Positions 33,293 to 41,360 of a stretch of 46,431 nt of DNA are shown in pieces (the stretch's first letter is position 1; every line of letters starts with the position of its first letter). A program made the translations under genes and the position numbers. This stretch comes from Planctomycetota bacterium (GTDB lineage: Bacteria; Planctomycetota; JAJSAM01; JAJVHW01): the NCBI GenBank assembly GCA_024277065.1, contig JAJRVY010000234.1:1-46431 (forward strand). The letters are read 5' to 3'. The notes under the pieces are model-generated. The model was not told where the DNA came from and ran no database searches. It saw only the letters and a list, made by a program, of their open reading frames with translations.

Positions 33293-34024
33293 TCAGTCCG
33301 AGAGCTCGCCCTTGAGGTAGCGCAGATCCCGGACGAACTGCTGGATGGCGCGGCGCTCGACGTCCGACAGGTTGGTGAACTTGGTCTGCACGGTGACCTT
33401 GTTGCCCGCCGTGACGGTGGCGTTCACGACCATCGCGATGGCATCGAACATGTGCGACTCGTGATAGAGCGGCAGGCGGAAGCGCAACTGGAGCACGGCT
33501 CCCGTGGCGAACATCGTGTCCACGTCGAGATCGTCCAGGTTCTCCCACTGGAATTGGATGCCGTACTCGCCGATGTTCTTCATCGTGCCCATGCGCGGCT
33601 CGTCGCCCGCGACGGCGACCTGCGCGTCACTGGAGAACACGAAGCCGACCTGCTGGTCGCCCTCGACGCCCACGCCCTCGGCGCCGACGCTCTCGAGGTA
33701 CTCGGACGCCTGGTCCGCCGCCTCGAAACAGCGGATCTTGCGATCCAGCCCGAGAGTCTTGAACACGCCGGCCGCGAAACTGGGCAGCGCGCAGATCGCG
33801 AGATCGCCACCGTATTGCTGCACACGCTTCTGGGCGCGGATCAACGATCCGAGCGCCGTCGAGTTGATGAACCGCATCTGGTCCGCGTCCACGAGCACGC
33901 GGAAGTATTGCGCGTCGATGGCCGCCTCGACGTGGGCGTGAAACGTCTCCACGTCGGTCGTGTCGAAGTTGCCGACGAGCCGCAGGATGCGGATGCCCTC
34001 GTCGTCCGAGTTCAAGATCTCCAT
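33293..34024 (-). CDS. STAS anti-anti-sigma domain fused to PilZ-like domain
   Basis: 243 residues. Residues of about 1-110 form a STAS domain with the phosphorylation loop 'MRFINSTALGSL' (Ser 55 / Thr 56), the target of an RsbW-type kinase and SpoIIE-type phosphatase. Residues of about 117-240 look like PilZ: 'MGTMKNIGEYGIQF', 'GAVLQLRFRLPLYHESHMFD', 'VQTKFTNLSDVERRAIQQFV'. The canonical c-di-GMP motifs are weak: no clear RxxxR, and NxGxxG where (D/N)xSxxG is expected, so binding is doubtful. Last gene of the partner-switching operon, 8 nt after the phosphatase gene. The output target (sigma factor or another partner) is not visible here. Confidence 0.85.
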   Translation of the reverse strand: MEILNSDDEGIRILRLVGNFDTTDVETFHAHVEAAIDAQYFRVLVDADQMRFINSTALGSLIRAQKRVQQYGGDLAICALPSFAAGVFKTLGLDRKIRCFEAADQASEYLESVGAEGVGVEGDQQVGFVFSSDAQVAVAGDEPRMGTMKNIGEYGIQFQWENLDDLDVDTMFATGAVLQLRFRLPLYHESHMFDAIAMVVNATVTAGNKVTVQTKFTNLSDVERRAIQQFVRDLRYLKGELSD

Positions 34025-34032
34025 GGCAGTCC

Positions 34033-35364
34033 TCAGATGGCCTTGGCCAGAACGAGGGTGAGATCGTCCTGGCGTTCGTCGGTTCCGATGTGAGCCTGCA
34101 CGGCGACGCGCAGGGAGTCCACGATGTTGCGAGCCGATTCGTCGCGGTGTGCGCGCAGAACCGTGTGAACGCGCTCGACGCCGAACGGCTCGCCGCGGGC
34201 GTCCATCGCTTCCACGATGCCGTCAGTGTACAGAAACAGCAGGTCGCCGTGGTGCAGCGAGACGGGCCCGTCGAGGTCGAACCGGAAGTCGTCGATCACG
34301 CCCAGCGCGATGCCTCCCTCGGCCAGTTCCTCGAAGCTGTCAGTCTCGCGGCGGTAGATGATCGGCTCGTTGTGACCGGCGCGCACGTACGTCAGGGTGC
34401 GATCGGACAGCGAGACCTCTCCGTAGAAGAGCGTCATGAAGCGGCCCGTCTCGACGTCCTCGGAGAGGAACGCGTTGACACGCGTGATGATGTCGGCCGG
34501 TTCGGCATCCGTCGCCGTCAGCGAACGCAGCAGCGCGCGCGCCGTGGACATCAGCAGCGCGGCGCCGATGCCGTGGCCGGAGACATCGCCGACGACGAGC
34601 CCGAGCCGTCCGTCGGAACGACGGATGTAGTCGAAGTAGTCCCCGCTCGTCTCCTCGCAGGGAACCGACACGCCGTGGATCTCGAGACCGTCCACGAGCA
34701 TCCCGCCGCGCGGCAGAAGACTGCGCTGGATGTCGCGCGCCATGGCGAGCCCCTGCTCGATGCGCTGCTTGTCCACGTAGTGCTGCAAGAGCCTGCTGTT
34801 GTCCACGGCGACGGCGACCTGACCGGCGAGCGCCTTGAAGAGCGTGAGGTCGCGGTCCGTGAACTCACGGTTCGTGGCCCTGCTGTCCACGTAGAGCAGG
34901 CCGATCATGCGGCTCTTCACGCGCAGTGGCACGCACATCACGGTCAGCAGCTTGAGGTCGAGGATCGACTGCCCGAGCGAGATCTCATCCTGGTTGGCCG
35001 TGTCGATCAGACAGATCCCCCGTCCGTCCTTGGCCACGCGCATCGCCACGGAGTGGCTGTACTGCACCTTGTCGCCGAGGTCCCGGCCGGCGCTGTCGCG
35101 CGCCATCTCGATGCGGAACACGTTCTCGTCGTCGTACAGCATGATCAGCGCACGCTCGGCGCCGGTGATCGCGATGCTCTTGTCCAGGACGTTCTGGATC
35201 ACCTCGCGGACATCGACGCTCGTGTTGACGTCCTCGAGGGTCTCGAACAGGATCGAGATGCGACGGCGGTCCTCCGTGATGTCGCCCGTGAGGAAGTCCG
35301 AGTAGTCGTCACGCACCGGATCGGGGTCAGGCAGGAAGATCCCGGTCTGCCGACTGAACGTCAC
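34033..35364 (-). CDS. GAF-SpoIIE/RsbU serine phosphatase
   Basis: 443 residues. The GTG at 35364 overlaps the upstream RsbW-like stop (GTGA). A GAF sensor (about 38-195, 'GAERALIMLYDDENVFRIEMA') is joined by a helix ('LAMARDIQRSLLP') to the PP2C-like phosphatase: 'CEETSGDYFDYI' (Asp 242), 'GLVVGDVSGHGIGAALLMS' (Asp 260), 'YVRAGHNEPI', 'LFLYTDGIVEA', 'RQDDLTLVLAKA'. It would dephosphorylate the STAS domain encoded next, releasing it to bind the RsbW-like kinase. The GAF ligand is unknown. Confidence 0.93.
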   Translation of the reverse strand: MTFSRQTGIFLPDPDPVRDDYSDFLTGDITEDRRRISILFETLEDVNTSVDVREVIQNVLDKSIAITGAERALIMLYDDENVFRIEMARDSAGRDLGDKVQYSHSVAMRVAKDGRGICLIDTANQDEISLGQSILDLKLLTVMCVPLRVKSRMIGLLYVDSRATNREFTDRDLTLFKALAGQVAVAVDNSRLLQHYVDKQRIEQGLAMARDIQRSLLPRGGMLVDGLEIHGVSVPCEETSGDYFDYIRRSDGRLGLVVGDVSGHGIGAALLMSTARALLRSLTATDAEPADIITRVNAFLSEDVETGRFMTLFYGEVSLSDRTLTYVRAGHNEPIIYRRETDSFEELAEGGIALGVIDDFRFDLDGPVSLHHGDLLFLYTDGIVEAMDARGEPFGVERVHTVLRAHRDESARNIVDSLRVAVQAHIGTDERQDDLTLVLAKAI

Positions 35365-35795
35365 GCTGACACCCCCGCTGCATCGCCGTCGATGCCATGT
35401 TCGTCGCGATGCCGGTAGCGGAGCGCGCGGATGCGCGTGCCCCCCCCATCGACCGGCCGCACCTCGATCTCGTCCATGAAATGCCGCACGAGGATCAGCC
35501 CCGCGCCGCGCCCGGTCTCGGAAAAGTTCGTCTCTTCCCGCTCGAAGAGCTCCTCGAGGTTGCCGTGGCAGTCCCCCGGGTACGTCACCTCGAGTTCGAT
35601 GTGGCGCGACACGATGACCCAGCGCACGCGGACACTGTCGCCGTCGCAGGCACAGCCGTGCTCGATCGCATTGCAGACCAGTTCCGTGAAGACCAGCTTC
35701 CACGCCTCGAGGGTCTCGCCCGCCACGCCATCGCGACCGCACGCCGCAACGAATCGCTCGCGCAGGAGCTGCACCTCGCCGAGGTCGTTGGTCAC
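35361..35795 (-). CDS. RsbW-like anti-sigma/serine kinase (HATPase_c_2)
   Basis: 144 residues, GTG start at 35795 because a TAG lies three codons upstream. N-box 'LVFTELVCNAIEHGC' (Asn 42), then G-boxes 'YPGD' and 'TGRGAGLILVRHFMDEIEV'. This is the ATP-binding fold of RsbW/SpoIIAB, which sequesters a partner and phosphorylates the STAS protein. First gene of a three-gene operon (kinase, phosphatase, STAS-PilZ). No sigma factor is present, so the regulated partner may be elsewhere or the switch may control another process. Confidence 0.92.
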   Translation of the reverse strand: MTNDLGEVQLLRERFVAACGRDGVAGETLEAWKLVFTELVCNAIEHGCACDGDSVRVRWVIVSRHIELEVTYPGDCHGNLEELFEREETNFSETGRGAGLILVRHFMDEIEVRPVDGGGTRIRALRYRHRDEHGIDGDAAGVSA

Positions 35796-35902
35796 GCGAA
35801 ACTAGTCGTTCTCTTCCATGGCTTCCGTCGGTCGGGGGCCGGCCCGGACCAGCCGCGCATGCTACACGAGGAGCCTGCCGGAGTAATGGCGCGAGTGTAA
35901 TC

Positions 35903-38900
35903 TCAGACGCCGGCGTAGCCCAGCTTGCGCAACTGCGACGCCAGTTCCGCGGCACGCTCCGCGGATGCCGCGGACGCCGCGGGATCCGAGTCACGCAGCG
36001 ACGTCGCCGTGGCGCGCAGGACCGAGAGCAGCAGCGGGTCCTCGACCTCGCCCTGCCGCAGCAGACCCGCAGCGCGGCGCAGCAGCGGGGCGGCTCGCTC
36101 CTCCTCGCCGGCCGCCCGCTCGACGGCGGCGAGCGCCGCGAGCGCGCGCGCCCGCACCCGCAGGCCGCCTCCGCGCTCGGCGATGCGCAGCGCTTCCTCC
36201 GCGGCGGCCCGGTCGTCGCCGAGCTCGGCGACGACGGCGAGGAGTGCGACGCGGCGGCGTGGCTCGATGCCGTGCAGCCGTGCCGCGTCCCGCGCCACCT
36301 CCACGGCGCTCTCGTGATCCCCCTGCGCAGCGTGCCAGCCCGCGATCGCCTCGGCCACCGCAGCCTCGGCGTCGTGATCGCCGCGGTGCAGCACGAGTTC
36401 CTGCGCCCGCCGCATCGAGCCACGGGCCTCCTCGTGAGCGGTTGTGCCCGGCGCCGCCGTCAGCACGCCGAGCCGTGCCGCCTCGGCGAGGGCCACCGCC
36501 CACGACACGGGATCGCCCGCGCACGCGAGCACCTGTCCCGCCTCGGCGAGACGCGGCGCCGCAAGGCGCGGCCGTCCGCCGTCGAGCAGCATGCGACCGA
36601 CGTTCGTCAACGCGATCCCCAATCCGCGAGCCGAGCTGATACGGCGTGTCAGTTCGACCGCGCGCTCGTACCCGCGCAGCGCCTCCGCGCGATCACCGAG
36701 CGCCTCGTGAACGGCGGCCACGTTGTTCCAGGAGGCGGCGACGGCCGCCAGATCCCCGATCTCCTGCCGCAGCCGGAGCGCGTGCATGAAGTGCGTCCGC
36801 GCACGCGCACTGCGCCCGTCGGCCATGTCGATCATGCCGAGCACGTTCCAGGCGTCGGCCGACGTCGTGCGGTCGCGGGCCACGCGCGCGTGGCGCAGCG
36901 CCGAACGCACGGCGTCGCGGGCGGCGGGCGCGTCACCGCGCCCGACGAGTACCCGTCCACGCAGCGCATGGGCCCGCCCCCGGGCGCGAGGGCTGTCCAC
37001 GCTCTCCGACGCCCGGAGCGCGCGCTCGATGTACGCCTCGCCGCGCGCGACGTCGCCCCGCACGAGATGCAGACCGGCCAGGTTCACGAGTGACATCGGG
37101 ACGTCGTCAGCGAGGCCGTGGGCCACGCGCAGCGAGAGACCCGTCGCATAGCAGCGCATGGCCTCGTCGAGATGTCCGAGCGCCTCGTGAACGCGCCCCA
37201 TGCGGCTGTACGCGGCCGCCAGTTCCGCCTTACCCGCCGCCCCCCGCGGCGGCGCGCCGACGACCGTTTCGTAGGCCCGCAACGCGGCCTCGTAGTCCCC
37301 GGAGAAGCGCAGCGCTTCGGCGCGCAGCATCGCGAGCTCCGTGCGCTCGTTCGCCGTCAGCTCGAGCGTCGCGTCGCGGACGAGCTCATCGGCGCCTCGC
37401 AGGACATCGGCGACGCGTCGGTACGACTGCTGTCCCGAGAGCCGCCACGCCGCGGCGAGGCGCCCACGAAACGCCTCGTGGGCGCGTCCGGCGACGGCGA
37501 GATGCCGCGCCACGCGCAGGGCCTGGCGGCCCTCGAAACCCTCGCGAGCGACGAGCCAATCGGCGGCGCGCGCGTTGTACTGCACCCACTCCTCGGCATG
37601 ACGAAGCCGGCACTGGCGCGCCAGGATCTCGGGTAGCAGAGGCTCGCGAAAGCGGACGTTGGCCACCGAGTCCCCGGACTCACGCAGCAGTCCCTCATGC
37701 TCCATTCCGGCAACGGCCGCGGCGGCCTCCTGCGCGTTGCCGACGACGTGTGCCAGGAGCTCGCTCTCGAACACGTCGCCGAGCACGCCGGCGGCCCGCG
37801 CGACGCGCGCGACGGTCTCCGGCAACTCCGCCAGACGCGCCGTGACGATCTCTTCGAGGCGCCGTGGCACGATGCCGTCGAGCGCCTCCTCGGTAAGGGC
37901 GCTCGTGGCGGTCCAGCGGCCACTCTGCACGACCACGAGTGGCGCGGCCGCGGAGGGCGCCGCACGCAGCGCGCGGAGCATCTCGGCGACGAACAGGGGA
38001 TTGCCGCCCGACAGTTCCGCAACGCGTCGCGTGAGCCAGGGCACCGTCGTGGCGAAGTCATTCGGATCGAACGCGGCAGCGGTGAGTTGCGCCACCGCAG
38101 CGTCGTCCAGCGGCGCGAGGTGCAACACGCGTGAGCAGGCGACCCGGTCCGACATGCGCTCGATGCGGGCCAGCACGTCGCGCCCGGCCTCGCCGTCCGC
38201 AAGCCCCGGGCGCGCCGTCATCAGTGTGGCGAAACTGGCGCCTGCGTAGGCGGCGTGGGATGTCATGCGGGCCGCGATGTTGGCGACGTCGGGATCGCGC
38301 TGCACGTCCTCGAGTACGAGCAGGAACGGCCGGACGCGGCCGATCGCCGCCGCGAAGCGGCCCCACATGACCCCGGCGCTCTCGCCGCGCGGGAGGGGGC
38401 GCGTGAGAAGCTCGGCGACGAGGAAGTCGAGCAGCCCCGGCGTCGTGTGCGCCGCGTCGCCGAGCAGCGCCACGACAGCCGCCGCGGTCTCGGAAGGTCC
38501 GGCACGGTCGCGCGGCAGCGCCAGCAGTTCGCGCAATGCCTCCTTGAGGGCGCCGCGAACCTGGACGCCGCGCCCCAGGCAGCGACCGCGCGCGACGAGG
38601 AACCCGCGCTCGCCCGCGACGTGCCGCGCGTTCCAGGCGAGCCGCGACTTGCCGAGCCCGCGCCGCCCGCTGAGCAGCATGCAGGCACCACCGTCGGCAG
38701 CGTCCAGGAACGTCTCCAGCTCGGACAGCTCGCGTTCGCGCCCCACCGTCGGGAGTGTCTCGCGCGGCAGCACACGTACGACGGACGGCGGACCGCGGAC
38801 CGCCACGCGCACGCCGGACTCGTCACGATACGTCGCGCGCACGGTTCGGACGGGGTACTCACCGGCCGTCAGCGGGCGCACGGTCCACGACACGCGCAGT

Positions 38901-40180
38901 GGCGCGTCCGCCGCTGTCGGCGGCACGTCACCGCGGAAGCCCCGTCGATGGCCCGAGGGACGGTCTAACGCGTCGGCGTCGGGGAGTACGTGGGGCACGA
39001 ACACGCCCGTCACGGGATCGCTGCCGGGGTTGCCCACGAGGGCGGTGATCACGACGGATTCGCCCTCGCGCACGACGCGGGGCCGCACCTCGACGCCCTC
39101 GACGACGAGCTCGCCACCGGCGCTGCGGCCGAGAGTCGGCGTCGCGAGAGCGCTGCGACGCGAGACGGGCGCATAGCGCACGCCCTCGGCCATGACGCCG
39201 CCGCAGACGGAGCAGACCGCAGAGGGTCGCGCGCTGAGCCAGCCGCAGACCGGGCAGCTCAGCGCTCCGCTCGGCGGTCGCCAGAGGGCATCGATCTCGC
39301 GGATCTCGCTGATCTCGCGGAGCACCTCGCCGAACGAGGCGGGGCGCTCGCCCGGCGACTTGGAGAGACACGCGACGACGAGCCGATCGAGAGCCGGCGG
39401 CACGCCGTCCCGGAGTGTGGAAGGCGCGGGCGGTAGATCGCGCAGGACCTTCAGCACCAGCTCGGCGAGCGATGTGGCGGGGAAGGGCGGCGCGCCTGTC
39501 AGCAAGTGGTGCAGGACGGCGCCGTAGGCATAGACGTCGCTCTGTGGTCCGGCGGCGCGGGCGTCCTTGAGCTGCTCCGGCGCGGCGTAGAACGGCGTGC
39601 CGAGGCCGGTGCCTTCCGCAGCGACCTCTTCCGCGCGATCGAGGGCGCGGGAGATGCCGAAGTCCGAGACCTTCACGACGCGGTCACGCGTCAGGAACAG
39701 GTTGTCGGGCTTGAGGTCGCGATGCACGAGCCGCGATCCCGCGCGCTCCTCGCCGTGGGCGTGGGCCATGCCCCAGGCCACGCCCGTGCCGACATCGAGC
39801 ACGACGGGCACGGCGAGAGGTCCCTCGTGCTCGAGGATCTCCCGCAGGGTCGGACCGTCCACATACTCGAGGAAGAGGAACGGACGCGGCACGCCGTCGA
39901 GAGTGATCGACTCCAGGAACGACGCCTCGACGACGTTCGGATGGGCGCCGAGCGTCAGCCAGTTCCGCGCCTCGACCTCGAAGCGCCGCACGGTCGCGGC
40001 GTCGAGATCGGCGTCGAGACGGGGCGTCTTGGCGGCGAGACGCGTTCCCGTGGCGGGGTCCGAGAGGATGAACACCGACCCCATGGCGCCGGGTAGCACA
40101 CGCTCGACGAGCCAACGATCGTCGAGCAGATCGCCGGCGCGGAACTCACGACGGATACGGGAAGGGGGCACGGAAACCAC
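35903..40180 (-). CDS. Giant Ser/Thr kinase with zinc ribbon, Ig-like, AAA-type ATPase and TPR regions
   Basis: 1425 residues. The GTG at 40180 has a GGAG site 6-7 nt upstream. Kinase (about 20-290): 'GAMGSVF', Lys 51, 'LVHRDLKPDNLFL' (about 150), 'VVKVSDFGISRAL' (about 171), 'TPFYAAPEQL'. Zinc ribbon (about 304-330): CPVCG and CSVCGG. A beta-rich, CARDB-like segment (about 345-480) follows. ATPase of the AAA16 type (about 490-800): Walker A GRRGLGKS (about 503-510), Walker B-like 'FLLVLEDVQ'. The C-terminal half is helical with several TPR units ('AYSRMGRVHEALGHLDEAMR', 'WNNVAAVHEALGDRAEALRG'). All catalytic residues look intact. It likely links phosphorylation to assembly on a scaffold; substrates are unknown. 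Confidence 0.9.
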   Translation of the reverse strand: MVSVPPSRIRREFRAGDLLDDRWLVERVLPGAMGSVFILSDPATGTRLAAKTPRLDADLDAATVRRFEVEARNWLTLGAHPNVVEASFLESITLDGVPRPFLFLEYVDGPTLREILEHEGPLAVPVVLDVGTGVAWGMAHAHGEERAGSRLVHRDLKPDNLFLTRDRVVKVSDFGISRALDRAEEVAAEGTGLGTPFYAAPEQLKDARAAGPQSDVYAYGAVLHHLLTGAPPFPATSLAELVLKVLRDLPPAPSTLRDGVPPALDRLVVACLSKSPGERPASFGEVLREISEIREIDALWRPPSGALSCPVCGWLSARPSAVCSVCGGVMAEGVRYAPVSRRSALATPTLGRSAGGELVVEGVEVRPRVVREGESVVITALVGNPGSDPVTGVFVPHVLPDADALDRPSGHRRGFRGDVPPTAADAPLRVSWTVRPLTAGEYPVRTVRATYRDESGVRVAVRGPPSVVRVLPRETLPTVGRERELSELETFLDAADGGACMLLSGRRGLGKSRLAWNARHVAGERGFLVARGRCLGRGVQVRGALKEALRELLALPRDRAGPSETAAAVVALLGDAAHTTPGLLDFLVAELLTRPLPRGESAGVMWGRFAAAIGRVRPFLLVLEDVQRDPDVANIAARMTSHAAYAGASFATLMTARPGLADGEAGRDVLARIERMSDRVACSRVLHLAPLDDAAVAQLTAAAFDPNDFATTVPWLTRRVAELSGGNPLFVAEMLRALRAAPSAAAPLVVVQSGRWTATSALTEEALDGIVPRRLEEIVTARLAELPETVARVARAAGVLGDVFESELLAHVVGNAQEAAAAVAGMEHEGLLRESGDSVANVRFREPLLPEILARQCRLRHAEEWVQYNARAADWLVAREGFEGRQALRVARHLAVAGRAHEAFRGRLAAAWRLSGQQSYRRVADVLRGADELVRDATLELTANERTELAMLRAEALRFSGDYEAALRAYETVVGAPPRGAAGKAELAAAYSRMGRVHEALGHLDEAMRCYATGLSLRVAHGLADDVPMSLVNLAGLHLVRGDVARGEAYIERALRASESVDSPRARGRAHALRGRVLVGRGDAPAARDAVRSALRHARVARDRTTSADAWNVLGMIDMADGRSARARTHFMHALRLRQEIGDLAAVAASWNNVAAVHEALGDRAEALRGYERAVELTRRISSARGLGIALTNVGRMLLDGGRPRLAAPRLAEAGQVLACAGDPVSWAVALAEAARLGVLTAAPGTTAHEEARGSMRRAQELVLHRGDHDAEAAVAEAIAGWHAAQGDHESAVEVARDAARLHGIEPRRRVALLAVVAELGDDRAAAEEALRIAERGGGLRVRARALAALAAVERAAGEEERAAPLLRRAAGLLRQGEVEDPLLLSVLRATATSLRDSDPAASAASAERAAELASQLRKLGYAGV

Positions 40181-40310
40181 GTTTCGCTCCTGCGGGGAGC
40201 GTCGAGTCGGAGATCCGGCTCGCTCCCACCGGGCTGCACGCCGGCGCCCCGACGCGAAGCATCGGGGGCAGGACGGCAGCGCGATCGTCGCCGCGCTCGG
40301 CAAGGCCCGT

Positions 40311-40499
40311 TCAGGAATTCGAGCGAGGGCGACGCAGCACGTTGCCGAGGATCGTCTGGTAGGCCTCGCAGGGCGTCCAGCAGTGGGGACACTTCCCGGC
40401 GGCGATCTCACGCTGCAGGGCCCGCGTGCGTTCTTCCCGCCACAGCCCCTCGAGGTCGAAGTCTCGCTCGCGCAGGCTCCCGAGGGGCGCGTCGTACAT
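40311..40499 (-). pseudogene. SPASM-type C-terminal fragment of the radical SAM gene, after an in-frame TAG
   Basis: 62 codons starting with ATG directly after the TAG at 40500-40502, in the same frame as the upstream radical SAM gene. The fragment 'MYDAPLGSLRERDFDLEGLW' then 'GKCPHCWTPCEAYQ' is the normal continuation of a SPASM domain (usual form: YPC..YD..LG.L.E) and supplies three more Cys ligands. It has no ribosome site of its own; translation could only come from read-through or re-initiation at TAG-ATG. Together with the upstream part it would give about 349 residues. Confidence 0.7.
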
Positions 40500-41360
40500 C
40501 TAACAGGGGTACACGTTCCAACGCGGATCGACGAACACGGACGACGCGAGCGCCTTGCACGGCAAGGGCGTGCGGCCCGAGGCCAGGAACGCCGGAGAGA
40601 GGCGCTGGTAGCGCCGTTCGAGCCACGCGACGGGATGGAAGCGGTGGCCCTTCTGCCGCAGGAAGGTCGCCAGGTCGCCGAGGCACTCGTCGCGCGTCCG
40701 TTCGAGGTCGTCGTTCTCGTAGTAGTGCGAGGAGCTCTGCGCCACGTTCACGTGGAACTCGCGCAGCGCGAGGTCGGGGATCTCCTCGCGCACCGCCTCG
40801 ATCGTGCGGAAGAGCTGGCCCTCGTTGAAGTTCGAGAGCGTCATGCCGAGGAACACGTCGAAGCGCGGCGAGCGCAACCGGCGCAGACGCGCGAACGTCG
40901 CCACGGCGTTGTCCCAGGCGCCCTTGCGCCGACGGATGTCCTCGTGCACCGCGCGCGGACCGTCGAGCGAGACGGTGACGAGGAGTCGCGGCAACCCGCT
41001 GCGGAGGATCTCCTCGACACCCGCGACGATGCGCGCGGTCTGCTGCCCCGTCGTCGGGAAGTCGAGCAGGTAGAGATCCGGCGAGCGCGAGATGACGGCC
41101 GCGATCAGTTCCGTGATGTCGGGACGGGTCCAGATCTCGCCGCCGGACAGGTTGATCCACGAGAACCGCGGATTGCGCTCGAAGAAGCGCTCCACCTCGG
41201 AGAGCGTCATCACGCCCTGATTGCCGCGCTGCCAGATGTTGCACATCTTGCAGCGCGTGTCGCAGCTCAGGGTCACGATGAGGGTGAGCTTGAACGGCCG
41301 CGGACCGCGCCCGAGATTCGAGCGTGCCACGCGAGCGCCGAGTGTCAGCAGCCGCCTCAC
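40500..41360 (-). CDS. Radical SAM protein, cut short by TAG inside the SPASM region
   Basis: 286 residues to the TAG. The GTG at 41360 forms a GTGA overlap with the upstream gene (ATG at 41375 is an alternative). The core begins 'LIVTLSCDTRCKMCNIWQRG', with the [4Fe-4S] ligands Cys 33, 37 and 40 (CxxxCxxC), then 'SWINLSGGEIWTRPD' and 'LVTVSLDGPRAVHEDIRRRK'. The last visible residues are 'VDPRWNVYPC', the start of the auxiliary-cluster region, after which TAG occurs. The missing part follows in frame. As read, the auxiliary cluster would be incomplete. Last gene of the radical SAM/glycosyltransferase operon. Confidence 0.85.
   Translation of the reverse strand: MRRLLTLGARVARSNLGRGPRPFKLTLIVTLSCDTRCKMCNIWQRGNQGVMTLSEVERFFERNPRFSWINLSGGEIWTRPDITELIAAVISRSPDLYLLDFPTTGQQTARIVAGVEEILRSGLPRLLVTVSLDGPRAVHEDIRRRKGAWDNAVATFARLRRLRSPRFDVFLGMTLSNFNEGQLFRTIEAVREEIPDLALREFHVNVAQSSSHYYENDDLERTRDECLGDLATFLRQKGHRFHPVAWLERRYQRLSPAFLASGRTPLPCKALASSVFVDPRWNVYPC

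Noticed and set aside
40500..40502. TAG read as pyrrolysine or as a reassigned codon
   Set aside because: TAG terminates fusA, the MoeB-rhodanese gene, the hypothetical at 26386 and the glycine-zipper gene at their expected ends, so it is an ordinary stop here. Read-through at this one site remains open but is not supported.
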